DNA of 51,466 nucleotides from Aeromonas sobria (GCF_000820145.1 NZ_CDBW01000015.1:1-51466); one strand, 5' to 3'. Shown: positions 1-8,336, counted from the first letter of the stretch. A program made the numbers and translations. Notes: generated by a model from the sequence alone, not told the origin.

Positions 1-265
1 TATCAATCCCTGACGGAACGTGATTCGCGCTCTTCCCGCTCCCTTGCCAACAAGCGGTTGTACCACCCGTTACGGCAACCAAGCTGTGCATTGGAAGAGC
101 ACCGCCGAGTTCCATCTGCGGTGATAAATACAAAACGGAGCACGAGGCTCCGTTTTTCAATGCAGTATCAATCCCTGACGGAACGCGATTCGCGCTCTTC
201 CCGCTCCCTTGCCAACAAGCGTTTGTACCACCAGCTACTGCGACGACGTTGTGCATTGGAAGAGC
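1..265. repeat. Two 100-bp direct repeats, 165 bp apart
   Basis: Bases 1-100 and 166-265 are near-identical copies. Both begin TATCAATCCCTGACGGAACG and end TGTGCATTGGAAGAGC, and most differences lie between 67 and 90 of the first copy. The period is 165 bp, a multiple of three, and a basic Arg/Ser-rich frame runs through both copies, but it has no convincing start or ribosome binding site. A hairpin terminator lies between the copies. Copy 1 touches the window edge, so more copies may lie upstream. The layout recalls repeats downstream of some tRNA operons, but I see no tRNA sequence. The function is unknown. Confidence 0.8.
132..157. terminator. Terminator hairpin between the two repeats
   Basis: ACGGAGC (135-141) pairs with GCTCCGT (147-153) around a 5-base loop. 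T residues follow on the plus strand and the AAAA before the stem gives T residues on the minus strand, so it can act in both directions. It probably ends a plus-strand transcript entering from outside the window. Confidence 0.7.
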
Positions 266-360
266 GACGAGCCATTTCTTAGGTTCCAGCCAAGAGAAGA
301 AAGGAGCTGCATTATGCGACAGGGATCACGTCCATGTCTTTAGCTGGATCAAGAAAAGCC

Positions 361-678
361 TCACTGCCCCACGGAAATCGTCTTCTGATCTTTCGCCCCT
401 CTGGTGGCAGGCAGCACCATTGCAGGGGATCGCCAGGCCAGCGGGCCATTACTCTCGAGATCATTCAGCGGGCCGCACTCCAGCCAGATATCCCCCTGCA
501 GTATCCGCCCCCCTTCAGAATATTTCTGATCCGCAAACCAGCAGACCCGCTCTGGCAAAGCGCCCAGTGGCAGCACCAGCCCGGGGCTGACAGACTCACC
601 CGAAACCGTGGCTTTGGGGGTGGCCGATGCAGGTGCCAGCCAGAAGGCGGCCAGCAGGCAGAACAATAGATTTCTCAT
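361..678 (-). CDS. Secreted DUF1496-type protein
   Basis: This encodes a 105-residue exported protein. The frame stays open upstream, but the ATG at 678 is chosen because an AGGAT precedes it and it starts a clean signal peptide (MRNLLFCLLAAFWLAPASA). The mature part has the short block CWFADQKYSEG followed by a second Cys in DIWLECGP, the pattern I associate with DUF1496 proteins: two cysteines flanking a YSEG motif, perhaps a disulfide. The role of the family is not known to me. It is divergent from the lipoprotein gene at 902, and a palindrome at 841-859 lies between them. Family assignment is moderately sure. Confidence 0.7.
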   Translation of the reverse strand: MRNLLFCLLAAFWLAPASATPKATVSGESVSPGLVLPLGALPERVCWFADQKYSEGGRILQGDIWLECGPLNDLESNGPLAWRSPAMVLPATRGAKDQKTISVGQ

Positions 679-840
679 GGGGTAGATCCTGTTTCGTTGC
701 GGGGTGCCCTCGATGGAGCGACCAGTCCCGGGGTTTACTTGACTGACAATCATACTGCCTGCTGGCATTGTGGAACCAATATGGTAGCCTGCCTGCGCCT
801 GCGGGCAGGCTCTCGTTGCCACCCGCAAACTTCCGGTAAA

Positions 841-859
841 TTTGTCACTTCCTGACAAA
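841..859. promoter_or_regulatory. Operator-like inverted repeat between divergent genes
   Basis: TTTGTCA (841-847) and TGACAAA (853-859) form a perfect 7-bp inverted repeat with a 5-bp spacer. A TATAAC (861-866) follows it on the side of the lipoprotein gene. The position suggests a regulator site, but the regulator is not known. Confidence 0.4.
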
Positions 860-901
860 ATATAACCTTATTTATCAAATCGTTATTTGGATATTATCCC
901 A

Positions 902-2173
902 ATGCGTATCAAGCCGTTGCTTCAGGCGGCCTGCCTGAGCCTGATGTTGTCCGCCTGCGTTGCCCCATTGCTTATGATGAGCCCCACCAGCCAGCTGATG
1001 TGGGCCCTGCTCAAGCCGCTGGTCGGCTTTGATCCGAACGAGGTCAATCTGTTCGAACAACCCCTGATCAAGGATCGGATGACCGCCATCCTTGGCCCCA
1101 ACTACGACAGCACCATGCAGTTGCTCAAGACCGCCGACAAGTTACAGCAGGAGGGGCCGCTTTTCTATGTGCTCTCCGAGTATGCGCCGGTGCCGGATAT
1201 CGCCAAGCAGGCGGGTATGGTGTGGAACTCGCAAACCAACCAGATGTCGGTGCTGCTGCAAAAAGGGGATGGTACCACCCAGACCTTTGGCGAGAATCTG
1301 GCGGGCACGGCACCGACCTGGCCAACCACCATGCAGGGATGGCAGACCCCCACCAGCCAGCTCACCCCGGCGGCCAATGCCCTGACCGGAACTGCAACCG
1401 CAACCAGTCAGAGCGGCGCCTCCCCCTTCTCCCTTGGTAGCGCCCTGGGCACAGTGACCAGCAGCGTCACCGGCTCGCTGGCCGACAGCGCCAGCCAGGC
1501 CACCCAAGCGGTGAGCCAGAGCGCGACCAACCTGACTCGCAGTGCGACCACCGCAGTCACCGCGCCGGCCAAACAAGCAGCCAGCAGCGCAGCTGCCACC
1601 GTGACGCAGGAAGCCACCAAGGCTGTGGCTGCTCCCGCCAAACAGGCCGTAAGCAGCGCCGCCGCAACCGTGACGCAGGAAGCCACCAAGGCTGTGGCCG
1701 CACCCGCCAAACAGGCAGTCAGCAGTACCGCTGCAACCGCGACGCAGGAAACGGCCAAGGCCGTTGTCACTCCTGCCAAGCAGGCCGTAAGCAGCGCAGC
1801 CGCGACCGTAACGCAGGAAGCTACCAAAGCTGTTGCCGTTCCTGCCAAACAGGCGGTCAGCAGCGCCGCAGCCACCGTGACGCAGGAAGCCACCAAGGCC
1901 GTTACTGCTCCGGCCAAACAGGCAGTCAGTAGCGCCGCAGCCACCGTGACGCAAGAAGCGACCAAGGCTGTTGCCGCTCCTACCAAACAGGTCGTCAGTA
2001 GCACTGCCGCCACCGTGACACAGGAAGCCACCAAGGCCGTTACTGCTCCGGCCAAACAGGCTGTCAGTGCCGCCTCTCATACGGCCGGAGAGAGCATCGC
2101 CGATGCCGCCAGAGCGGCGGAAGCCAAGGCCCGCGCCAAGGCAGAGGCGGAGATGGAAGCCCTGCTCAAATAA
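902..2173 (+). CDS. Lipoprotein with seven 23-residue Ala-rich repeats
   Basis: This encodes a 423-residue predicted lipoprotein. The ATG at 902 is preferred over one 15 bp upstream because it begins a lipoprotein signal with the lipobox LSAC. Residues about 20-160 are a non-repetitive domain I do not recognise. From base 1565 the gene consists of seven 69-bp units plus a partial eighth, each coding a 23-residue unit of the type PAKQAVSSAAATVTQEA followed by TKAV and two residues. The repeats carry Lys/Glu at regular spacing among Ala/Val/Ser, which suggests a long amphipathic helix or coiled coil. The C-terminus (residues about 400-423) is Ala/Lys/Glu-rich. A strong terminator follows directly. 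It may be a surface or periplasm-spanning spacer, but no function can be assigned. Confidence 0.8.
   Translation: MRIKPLLQAACLSLMLSACVAPLLMMSPTSQLMWALLKPLVGFDPNEVNLFEQPLIKDRMTAILGPNYDSTMQLLKTADKLQQEGPLFYVLSEYAPVPDIAKQAGMVWNSQTNQMSVLLQKGDGTTQTFGENLAGTAPTWPTTMQGWQTPTSQLTPAANALTGTATATSQSGASPFSLGSALGTVTSSVTGSLADSASQATQAVSQSATNLTRSATTAVTAPAKQAASSAAATVTQEATKAVAAPAKQAVSSAAATVTQEATKAVAAPAKQAVSSTAATATQETAKAVVTPAKQAVSSAAATVTQEATKAVAVPAKQAVSSAAATVTQEATKAVTAPAKQAVSSAAATVTQEATKAVAAPTKQVVSSTAATVTQEATKAVTAPAKQAVSAASHTAGESIADAARAAEAKARAKAEAEMEALLK
1565..2082 (+). repeat. 69-bp in-frame tandem repeat array
   Basis: Seven units run from 1565 to 2047 and a partial eighth unit starts at 2048. The distance from the first to the eighth PAKQ codon is exactly 483 bp (7 x 69). 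Units differ by synonymous and conservative changes, so the array is old enough to have drifted but is kept in frame. Confidence 0.9.
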
Positions 2174-2177
2174 ACCG

Positions 2178-2206
2178 ACAGGCCACCGCGAGGTGGCCTG
2201 TTTTTT
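2178..2206 (+). terminator. Rho-independent terminator of the repeat lipoprotein gene
   Basis: ACAGGCCACC (2178-2187) and GGTGGCCTGT (2192-2201) form a 10-bp stem with a GCGA loop, followed by a run of T residues to 2206. Confidence 0.92.
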
Positions 2207-2282
2207 ATCCCGCCACCGGATCATGAAGTTATGGCAAAGGCCACATAGACTGTTAGGTAACTACTCGCACAAGGAGTGCACC

Positions 2283-3059
2283 ATGCGTCATCTGCTCTCT
2301 GCTTTCGCCTCTCTCGCTCTGTTTATCGCGCTCCCGGCTCCGGCACTTATCTACTATTCGGAGCAAAACATGCCGCTCAATGGCCAGGATAAGAATGGTC
2401 AGCCTGTGGGGCTGGCGGTCGAGTTGCTGCGCCTGATGTGGCGCGAAATAGGGGAATCGGAGCAACCCATCCACTTTCTGCCCTGGGCCCGCGGCTGGTA
2501 TCTGCTGACCCAGCAGCAAGAGGCCGTGCTCTTTACCACCGCCCATACCAAGGAGCGGGATCCCCACTTCCTCTGGGTCTGCCCCATCAGCCACTCGCGG
2601 GTGGCGCTGGTCGGCCGCAAGCAGGATGCCCCCAAAGTGGCTAGCAAAGCGGATCTCGCCAAGCTGCAGATCGGCGTGATGCAGGCGGATGTGGGGGAGC
2701 AGTTGTTGCTCAACCGCGGGATCAGCCCGGGCAATATGATGGCGGTGGAGCGCATGGATCAGGTGGTGCGCCAGCTGATCATGGCGCGTACCGATCTGGT
2801 GGCGGGCAACGAGGTGATGTTACGCCATCAGGCCAAGGAGCTGGGTTTCCCCAGCGAGGATTTTGTCACCGTCGCGATTCTTGAAGAGCAGGATAACTGC
2901 TTCGCCTTCAACCTGAGGGCAGACAAGCAGCAGGTTGCCCGCCTGCAACAGGCGCTGGACAAGGTCAAGCAGGGGGATGAATACAAAAAGCTGATGGCAC
3001 GCTACCAGCAGCTCAGCATCCTGCCCGAAACCAGTCCCCCCATCCCGCGCCTCGAGTAA
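2283..3059 (+). CDS. Periplasmic solute-binding protein, amino-acid type (SBP_bac_3)
   Basis: This encodes a 258-residue exported protein. The frame extends far upstream, but the ATG at 2283 has an AAGGAG 6-9 bases before it and starts a signal peptide ending near PAPA. The mature sequence has the layout of the family-3 solute-binding fold: an N-terminal YYSEQNMPLN segment, GQPVGLAVELLRLMWREIG, the mid-domain FTTAHTKERDPHFLW, and a LQIGVMQADVGEQLL hinge region. No permease or ATPase genes are nearby, so it may be an orphan binding protein of the type also found as sensor domains. The ligand is unknown. It is a single-gene unit between two terminators. Confidence 0.8.
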   Translation: MRHLLSAFASLALFIALPAPALIYYSEQNMPLNGQDKNGQPVGLAVELLRLMWREIGESEQPIHFLPWARGWYLLTQQQEAVLFTTAHTKERDPHFLWVCPISHSRVALVGRKQDAPKVASKADLAKLQIGVMQADVGEQLLLNRGISPGNMMAVERMDQVVRQLIMARTDLVAGNEVMLRHQAKELGFPSEDFVTVAILEEQDNCFAFNLRADKQQVARLQQALDKVKQGDEYKKLMARYQQLSILPETSPPIPRLE

Positions 3060-3064
3060 CCCCG

Positions 3065-3090
3065 GCCCGCCCTATGGCGGGCTAGTTTTA
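3065..3090 (+). terminator. Probable terminator after the solute-binding protein gene
   Basis: GCCCGCC (3065-3071) pairs with GGCGGGC (3076-3082) around CTAT, and TAGTTTTA follows. The T run is short, so this is a moderate terminator. Confidence 0.6.
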
Positions 3091-3101
3091 TCCCCCGCCG
3101 A

Positions 3102-3920
3102 TTAGATGGGGGATGTCTCCACCGGCGCCGTAATGAGGTGGTTCAGAAAGAGATTGAACAGCTCGGCCCGCGAGCCGAGCCGCAGCTTGCCATAGAGGTG
3201 CTTGCGGTGATTCTTCACCGTGCCGCTGCCAATCCCGAGCGCAGCGGCAATCGCCTCGGTATCCAACCCCTGTAGCAGCAACCCCGCCACCTGCCGCTCA
3301 CGCCGGGTGAGCCGATCCCCCCCGACACTCGCCATCGCCTGCTCCACCACACTCTTGAGGCTGGCGCTGTCCGGCTGCGCGGTGCTCTGGGCCAGCAGCG
3401 GCTGGCTCTGCTGCCACTGCTGACGACAGAGCGAATGTACCAGCGGGAACAGCTGCTCCAGCCTCGTCAGCTCGCTTTGGCTCAAAGTGCTGCGCTTGTC
3501 GAGGCGGCCGAGAAACAGCATCAGCGTCAGTCCGTCCCGCACCGGCAGGATCAGCCCCACCTCCTCCTGCCAGCCGGTGGCCTGATAGAAGTGGTGACGA
3601 TATTCAGGATCGAGCCGCCCTTGGGAGACCTGTGCCAGCGTCCAGACGCCAGCAGGCAAGCCCTGTTCCAGCGCCTGCATAAAGGGATCCTGACTGAAGT
3701 GGCTGGTGAGGTAGCGATCAAACAGCAGGGCCCGCTGATGGTTGAGGTTGTCGTAGAGGTAGACGGGCCGCTGCCCCACCCCGAGCAGCAGGGCGCAATC
3801 AAACGCCACCTGTTGCTGGATCAGCCGCACCAGCGCCGCCGCAAAGGCGCTGCTGTGCAGGGCATCGACCACCTCGGTCATGCTGCGGGTCAAGGCATCT
3901 GTAGTGAATGGCTGGGTCAT
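3102..3920 (-). CDS. LuxR-type transcriptional regulator
   Basis: This encodes a 272-residue protein with a C-terminal LuxR/FixJ helix-turn-helix at about residues 203-262. The diagnostic run is LTRRERQVAGLLLQGLDTEA, followed by IAAALGIGSGTVKNHRKHLYGKL. The N-terminal about 190 residues look like a GAF- or autoinducer-fold sensor without a recognisable ligand motif. No synthase gene is nearby, so there is no support for calling it a quorum-sensing receptor. It is divergent from tyrS and may control itself or that promoter region. Confidence 0.85.
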   Translation of the reverse strand: MTQPFTTDALTRSMTEVVDALHSSAFAAALVRLIQQQVAFDCALLLGVGQRPVYLYDNLNHQRALLFDRYLTSHFSQDPFMQALEQGLPAGVWTLAQVSQGRLDPEYRHHFYQATGWQEEVGLILPVRDGLTLMLFLGRLDKRSTLSQSELTRLEQLFPLVHSLCRQQWQQSQPLLAQSTAQPDSASLKSVVEQAMASVGGDRLTRRERQVAGLLLQGLDTEAIAAALGIGSGTVKNHRKHLYGKLRLGSRAELFNLFLNHLITAPVETSPI

Positions 3921-4066
3921 GGTGGCTCGCTTCCGGTGACGGGGAGCGATTCCCCGCTATGGCTGAATGCTAGCACGAGAGTGGCAAAACTGTCCCTCAG
4001 GGGACATATCCGCCACCGGCCAGAACGGCGAGGATGACGGCTTTTCCCACTGCTATTGGAGCCCCC

Positions 4067-5332
4067 ATGATCAACCCCCACCTGCTCGATGAGCTGACCG
4101 AGCGCGGCCTTGTGGCACAGAATTCCGACCCGGCGGCCTTGGCCGACCACCTCGCCACCCCGCGCACCGTCTACTGCGGGTTCGATCCCACCGCCGGCAG
4201 CCTGCATATCGGTCATCTGGTGCCACTGTTGATGCTGCGCCGCTTCCAGCTGGCGGGCCACACCCCGGTGGCACTGGTGGGCGGGGCGACCGGCCTTATC
4301 GGCGATCCCAGCTTCAAGGCGACCGAGCGCAGCCTCAACAGTGCCGACACCGTGCTGGGTTGGGTCGCCAGCCTGTCGGCCCAGATCAGGGCGCTACTGC
4401 CCGCTGATGACGGTCTGTCGGCACCGCAACTGGTCAACAATGGCGACTGGATGGGGCAGATGTCCGCCCTCGATTTTCTGCGGGATATCGGCAAGCACTT
4501 CTCGGTCAACGCCATGCTGGCGCGGGAGTCGGTGCGCCAGCGGCTGGCCCGTCCAGATCAGGGCATCTCGTTCACCGAGTTCTCCTACGCCCTGCTGCAA
4601 TCCTACGATTTTGCGGTGCTGCACCAGCGGCTCGGCTGCACCCTGCAGATTGGCGGCAACGACCAGTGGGGCAATATCACCAGCGGCATGGATCTCACCC
4701 GCCGCCTCCATCAGGCGCAGGTACACGGCATGACCCTGCCCCTTATCACCAAGGCGGACGGCACCAAGTTCGGCAAGACCGAGGGTGGAGCGGTCTGGCT
4801 CGATCCGGCGATCACCTCACCCTACGCCTTCTATCAGTTCTGGCTCGGCACCGCGGATGAGGATGTCTACCGCTTCCTGCGCTACTACAGCTTTATGTCG
4901 CTGAGCGCGATTGATGCACTGGAGGCGGAAGATGCGAAGCGACAGGGGCGCAAGCAGGCCCAGCAGGTGTTGGCGAACGAGCTGACCGAGCTGGTGCACG
5001 GCAAGGCGGCGCTGGCCGCGGTGCAGCGCATCAGCGACCTGCTGTTTAGCGGCGACGTGGCCCGCCTCGGCGAGAGCGATCTGGCCCAGCTGGCGCAGGA
5101 TGGCATGCCGAGCAGCACCGTCAGTGGCGAGACCGATCTGGTCAGCCTGCTGGTGGAGTGCGGTCTGGCGAACTCCAGGCGCATCGCCCGCGAGCTGCTG
5201 GCGGCGGGGGCCATCAGCCTCAATGGTGTGCTCAAGCAGGATGAGCAGCTGAGTGCCAATGATCGGCTGTTTGGCCACTACCTGCTACTGCGCCGGGGCA
5301 AGAAGCAGTATCAACTGGTGGAGTGGCAATAA
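4067..5332 (+). CDS. tyrS: Tyrosyl-tRNA synthetase
   Basis: TyrS charges tRNA-Tyr with tyrosine in the cytoplasm. The start at 4067 is chosen because GGAG lies 6 bases upstream; an in-frame ATG at 4034 has a Shine-Dalgarno sequence that abuts it. The product is 421 residues, close to the usual bacterial length. Class I signatures are visible: HIGH at residues 47-50, KFGKT in the KMSKS position, and the tyrosine pocket [11 protein letters not shown]. The last about 70 residues form an S4 RNA-binding domain. It is a single gene with a strong hairpin downstream. Species often carry two TyrRS types; this is the KFGKT (TyrS) type, not the TyrZ type. Confidence 0.97.
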   Translation: MINPHLLDELTERGLVAQNSDPAALADHLATPRTVYCGFDPTAGSLHIGHLVPLLMLRRFQLAGHTPVALVGGATGLIGDPSFKATERSLNSADTVLGWVASLSAQIRALLPADDGLSAPQLVNNGDWMGQMSALDFLRDIGKHFSVNAMLARESVRQRLARPDQGISFTEFSYALLQSYDFAVLHQRLGCTLQIGGNDQWGNITSGMDLTRRLHQAQVHGMTLPLITKADGTKFGKTEGGAVWLDPAITSPYAFYQFWLGTADEDVYRFLRYYSFMSLSAIDALEAEDAKRQGRKQAQQVLANELTELVHGKAALAAVQRISDLLFSGDVARLGESDLAQLAQDGMPSSTVSGETDLVSLLVECGLANSRRIARELLAAGAISLNGVLKQDEQLSANDRLFGHYLLLRRGKKQYQLVEWQ

Positions 5333-5338
5333 GCCGCT

Positions 5339-5364
5339 GGGCGGGGAGTTCAGCCTCCCCGCCC
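5339..5364 (+). terminator. Hairpin at the tyrS 3' end
   Basis: GGGCGGGGAG (5339-5348) pairs with CTCCCCGCCC (5355-5364). There is no immediate T run, so termination may be incomplete. Confidence 0.5.
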
Positions 5365-5497
5365 GCACCCTGAATCTCTTTTGAATCCTGAGTTGCGATC
5401 CCCCTCACAGCCTCTCCCGTCAGCAGCCACCATACTGGCACCGGCGAACATGGAGTACGCCACACAATCTGTTCCTCACGAATCAACAAGGATGCTG

Positions 5498-6412
5498 ATG
5501 ATGAAGAGATGGCTTCTGGTGCTGCTCTGCACCCTGCCCATGCTGGCACACGCCAGCGGATACACCCAGACCCGCTACCCCATAGTGCTGGTGCACGGCC
5601 TGTTCGGCTTCGACAAGTTACTCGGGGTCGATTACTTCTACGGCATTCCCCAGGCCCTGAGCCGGGATGGTGCCAAAGTCTACGTGGCTCAGGTGTCGGC
5701 CACCGCCAGCTCGGAACAACGGGGCGAACAGCTGCTCGCTCAGGTTGAGCTGCTGCTGGCGGCCACCGGCGCCGAGAAGGTCAACCTGATCGGCCACTCC
5801 CACGGCGGCCCCACCATCCGCTATGTCGCCTCGGTCGCCCCCGCTCTGGTCGCCTCCGCCACCAGCGTCGGCGGGGTCAACTACGGCTCCGAGATTGCCG
5901 ATCTGGTGCGAGCCAACGCCGCCCCCGGCAGCGCCGCCGAGAAACTGACCGCCGCCGCTGCCCACGCCCTCTCCGGCATGATTTCACTGCTCTCGGGCGG
6001 GAGCCAGCTACCGCAAGATCCGGTCGCCGCCCTCGATGCCCTCACCAGCAAGGGGGCCAGCCAGTTCAATCAGCGCTACCCGGAGGGGCTGCCCAGCCGC
6101 TATTGCGGCGAGGGGCCAATGCAGGCCAACAACGGCGTCTACTACTTCTCCTGGAGTGGCCGCGGCAACCTGACCAATCTGCTGGATCCGGTGGATCCTG
6201 CGCTGGCGCTGACCGGTGCCTTTTTCAAAGAGCCCAATGACGGGCTGGTCGGGGTCTGCAGCAGCCACCTCGGCAAGGTGATCGGCACCGGCTACCGGAT
6301 GAACCATCTGGATGAAGTGAACCAGTCCTTCGGTATCCACCATCTGCTCGAGACCGATCCGGTCACCCTCTATCGCCAGCACGCCAACCGCCTCAAGGAG
6401 CTGGGGTTATGA
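5498..6412 (+). CDS. Secreted triacylglycerol lipase, subfamily I (foldase-dependent)
   Basis: This is a secreted lipase of the Pseudomonas LipA type that hydrolyses triacylglycerols outside the cell. ATGs lie at 5492, 5498 and 5501; an AAGGA ending at 5492 makes 5498 or 5501 the likely start. The 304-residue product has a signal peptide ending LAHA. It then shows YPIVLVHGLFGFD (oxyanion loop), the nucleophile elbow GHSHGG (Ser about 101), the catalytic Asp in PNDGLVGV and the catalytic His in MNHLDEVNQ, which also holds the usual calcium ligands. Two Cys (RYCGEG and GVCSSH) fit the conserved disulfide. Its stop overlaps the foldase start by four bases, so the two are co-translated. Confidence 0.93.
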   Translation: MMKRWLLVLLCTLPMLAHASGYTQTRYPIVLVHGLFGFDKLLGVDYFYGIPQALSRDGAKVYVAQVSATASSEQRGEQLLAQVELLLAATGAEKVNLIGHSHGGPTIRYVASVAPALVASATSVGGVNYGSEIADLVRANAAPGSAAEKLTAAAAHALSGMISLLSGGSQLPQDPVAALDALTSKGASQFNQRYPEGLPSRYCGEGPMQANNGVYYFSWSGRGNLTNLLDPVDPALALTGAFFKEPNDGLVGVCSSHLGKVIGTGYRMNHLDEVNQSFGIHHLLETDPVTLYRQHANRLKELGL

Positions 6413-7158
6413 AGCGCGGCATACTGCTCGCCGTGCCCTGTACCATCACCCTGCTGATCGGCGGGGTGCTACTCTGGCCCACAGCACCGACGGCAGGCTC
6501 ATCACCCGCTCAAGCCAGCCAGCATGCCCAGAGCCACCCGCACGATCCCGAGCAGGAGGCCACCGATGCGCTGCAGGCGCGCTACCGCACCTTTGTCTCC
6601 GCCCAGAGCAGCCTGACAGTGCCCACCGAGATCACCCTCGCCAGCCTGCAGATCCTGTTTGACGAGCGGGAGCAGCTGCGTCAGCAGAGCTTCAGCCCGG
6701 CCGAGCAGGCGCAGCTGTTTGCCGAGGATCGGTTGATGGAGCAGCTGACCCTGCGCCACAGGGCGCTGGCAGAGGCGAGAGACAGTGACAAGTCGCAGTT
6801 GGCCAGCGAGCTGGAGCTCTGGCTGGCGGAGCAACCGGGCTGGTTTCGCGAGGCGGAGGCCAACAGCCGCCTGCTTAAGGAGTTGCAGGGGCTAGCGCAG
6901 ATGAACCCGGCCAAACGGGAGGCCCTGCTGCTGGAGACGGGAGGGCCGGAGGCGGTGGATCGGATGCGCCAGCTGGAGCAGAACCGGCAAGGGTTCAACG
7001 AGCAGCTCACCGGTTATCTGGCAGAGCGAAAACAACTGCCGAACGAGGCCCGGGCCGAACAGCAGCAGGAGCTGCTGGCTCGCTGGTTTGAGCCCGGACA
7101 GTGGCGCCGGGTCGAGGCGCTCACCCGGCTCAAGCTGGGGGAGCCACAAGCCGAATGA
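6409..7158 (+). CDS. lifO: Lipase-specific foldase (LifO/LipB family), short form
   Basis: This is a membrane-anchored steric chaperone that folds the upstream lipase in the periplasm. The 249-residue product has an N-terminal anchor (residues about 5-25), a variable linker, then an all-helical region. Its FSPAEQAQLFAEDRLMEQLT stretch corresponds to the conserved F(S/G)PE...AFFGEEE...(F/Y)T segment of known foldases. Most foldases are 280-340 residues and carry an RxxFDYFLSAxGE motif in mini-domain 1. Neither that motif nor the domain is present, because the sequence goes from linker straight into the extended helical domain. It overlaps the lipase stop (ATGA), and a terminator follows. Confidence 0.88.
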   Translation: MKRGILLAVPCTITLLIGGVLLWPTAPTAGSSPAQASQHAQSHPHDPEQEATDALQARYRTFVSAQSSLTVPTEITLASLQILFDEREQLRQQSFSPAEQAQLFAEDRLMEQLTLRHRALAEARDSDKSQLASELELWLAEQPGWFREAEANSRLLKELQGLAQMNPAKREALLLETGGPEAVDRMRQLEQNRQGFNEQLTGYLAERKQLPNEARAEQQQELLARWFEPGQWRRVEALTRLKLGEPQAE

Positions 7159-7159
7159 G

Positions 7160-7184
7160 AAGGGGGCCCGCGATGGGCCCCCTT
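7160..7184. terminator. Bidirectional terminator between convergent genes
   Basis: AAGGGGGCCC (7160-7169) and GGGCCCCCTT (7175-7184) make a 10-bp stem with a GCGAT loop. It lies between the foldase gene and the convergent gene ending at 7195. T runs are short on both sides. Confidence 0.7.
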
Positions 7185-7194
7185 GCTGTTGCGC

Positions 7195-7908
7195 TTATTG
7201 CGGCTTGTTGGCACCCGGCAGCGGCTGCCAGGTGAGGCGGGTTACCTGAGTGCCCTGCACCTCGCACTTGAGGCTCAGCTCCTGCCACCCCTTATCCTGA
7301 CGCAGGGAGACCTCCCCCTCGACTCCCTGCTCGCCAATCTTCAGCTTCTCCTGCTCGAAGATCACCTTGTCGCCGTGGGCGAGCTCCATCAACTTGCCGT
7401 TGCAGAGCCAGTGGGCGAGATCTGCCCCCTTCAGCTTGACGCCGCCCTTGGCAGCCTTCTGCTCGGCCGCGCTCACCACAAACAGCTTGCTCAGCTCGGC
7501 GGCCCGTTTGGTGAGCCACTCCTGACGCTGCTGCATGCTCATCTTACTGACGAACTCGGCGGGCTGGCCCTTCTCGTCCAGCCATTGGGTCAGCTTGCCG
7601 CTGTCGTCAAAGGCGAACTGGGCGGCGGGCTCTTTGACCCCGAACAGCTTGCCCCCCTTGAAGTAGTAGCGGCTCTCCCCTTCCAGCTTGCCCAGCTCGT
7701 TCATGATGGGCACGGCGATGATGACGGGGGCGCCATCGATCCAGGCCTTGATATCGACACCGTCATGACTGAATTGACGGGTATCGAGGGCGCTCGCGGC
7801 CCCCTTCTCCATCAGGGTAAACTGCTCGGCGAGAGAAGCGGCCAGAGAAGGGAGGGAGCAGAATCCCAGGGTCAGCGCGATCGCTGTGTTGCGCATTGAG
7901 TTGTACAT
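7195..7908 (-). CDS. Exported protein of unknown function
   Basis: This encodes a 237-residue protein that I do not recognise. The start at 7908 is preferred because AGGAG lies 7 bases upstream. A signal peptide ends near LPSLAAS. The mature protein is soluble and Lys/Glu-rich, with two Cys (WLCNGK and LKCEVQ) that may pair in the periplasm. There are no membrane spans and no lipobox. The thioesterase gene lies 33 bp upstream on the same strand, so the two may be co-transcribed, but their products suggest no shared pathway. Confidence 0.75.
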   Translation of the reverse strand: MYNSMRNTAIALTLGFCSLPSLAASLAEQFTLMEKGAASALDTRQFSHDGVDIKAWIDGAPVIIAVPIMNELGKLEGESRYYFKGGKLFGVKEPAAQFAFDDSGKLTQWLDEKGQPAEFVSKMSMQQRQEWLTKRAAELSKLFVVSAAEQKAAKGGVKLKGADLAHWLCNGKLMELAHGDKVIFEQEKLKIGEQGVEGEVSLRQDKGWQELSLKCEVQGTQVTRLTWQPLPGANKPQ

Positions 7909-7940
7909 AGCACTCCTGTGATGGGCCATCCGGCCCGTTG

Positions 7941-8336
7941 TTAACTCTCTGTCAGCCAGGCCCGCAGACCTTCCCGGTGAGCATCGCTCAGGGGTAGGGA
8001 TTGGCGGGCCCGGTAGTCAAAATGGATCAGGGTCGTTTCGGCGGTGACGGCCAGTTCGCCGCCCTGCCAGGCCTCCTGCCAGGCTGTGAAGGAGCTGGTG
8101 CCGATGCGGCGTACGCCGGTCTTGATGGTGACAGGCTGGCCGTAGAACAGCTCCCGTTTGAACTGCACCGTATAGCCCGCGATGATCAGATGCCAGTTAT
8201 GCACATCCAGCTCGGGGGAGAAAATCCGGAACAGGGGATCCCGCGCCGATTCGAACCAGACTGCCGGCACCGTATTGTTGATATGGCCGAGGGCATCCGT
8301 CTCCTGAAAGCGGGGTTGGATCTGCATTTCCAGCAT
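7941..8336 (-). CDS. 4HBT-type acyl-CoA thioesterase
   Basis: This encodes a 131-residue hotdog-fold thioesterase that would hydrolyse acyl-CoA thioesters. The family signature ETDALGHINN is present near residue 12, with the catalytic Asp in the usual place, followed by VWFESARDPLF. AAGGAGTC lies just before the ATG. The length is typical of the YbgC/FcbC-like group. Substrate chain length cannot be read from the sequence. It lies upstream of the exported protein gene on the same strand. Confidence 0.85.
   Translation of the reverse strand: MLEMQIQPRFQETDALGHINNTVPAVWFESARDPLFRIFSPELDVHNWHLIIAGYTVQFKRELFYGQPVTIKTGVRRIGTSSFTAWQEAWQGGELAVTAETTLIHFDYRARQSLPLSDAHREGLRAWLTES

Noticed and set aside
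58..282. Basic 74-residue frame through the left repeats
   Set aside because: It crosses a terminator hairpin and has no credible start; kept only as a note in the repeat entry.
1565..2082. Tandem repeats taken as a possible CRISPR array
   Set aside because: The units are contiguous, in frame and without spacers; they encode protein repeats.
1142..2224. Long minus-strand frames (up to 360 residues) opposite the repeat lipoprotein
   Set aside because: They mirror the 69-bp repeat, have no start signals and are an effect of codon bias in the real gene.
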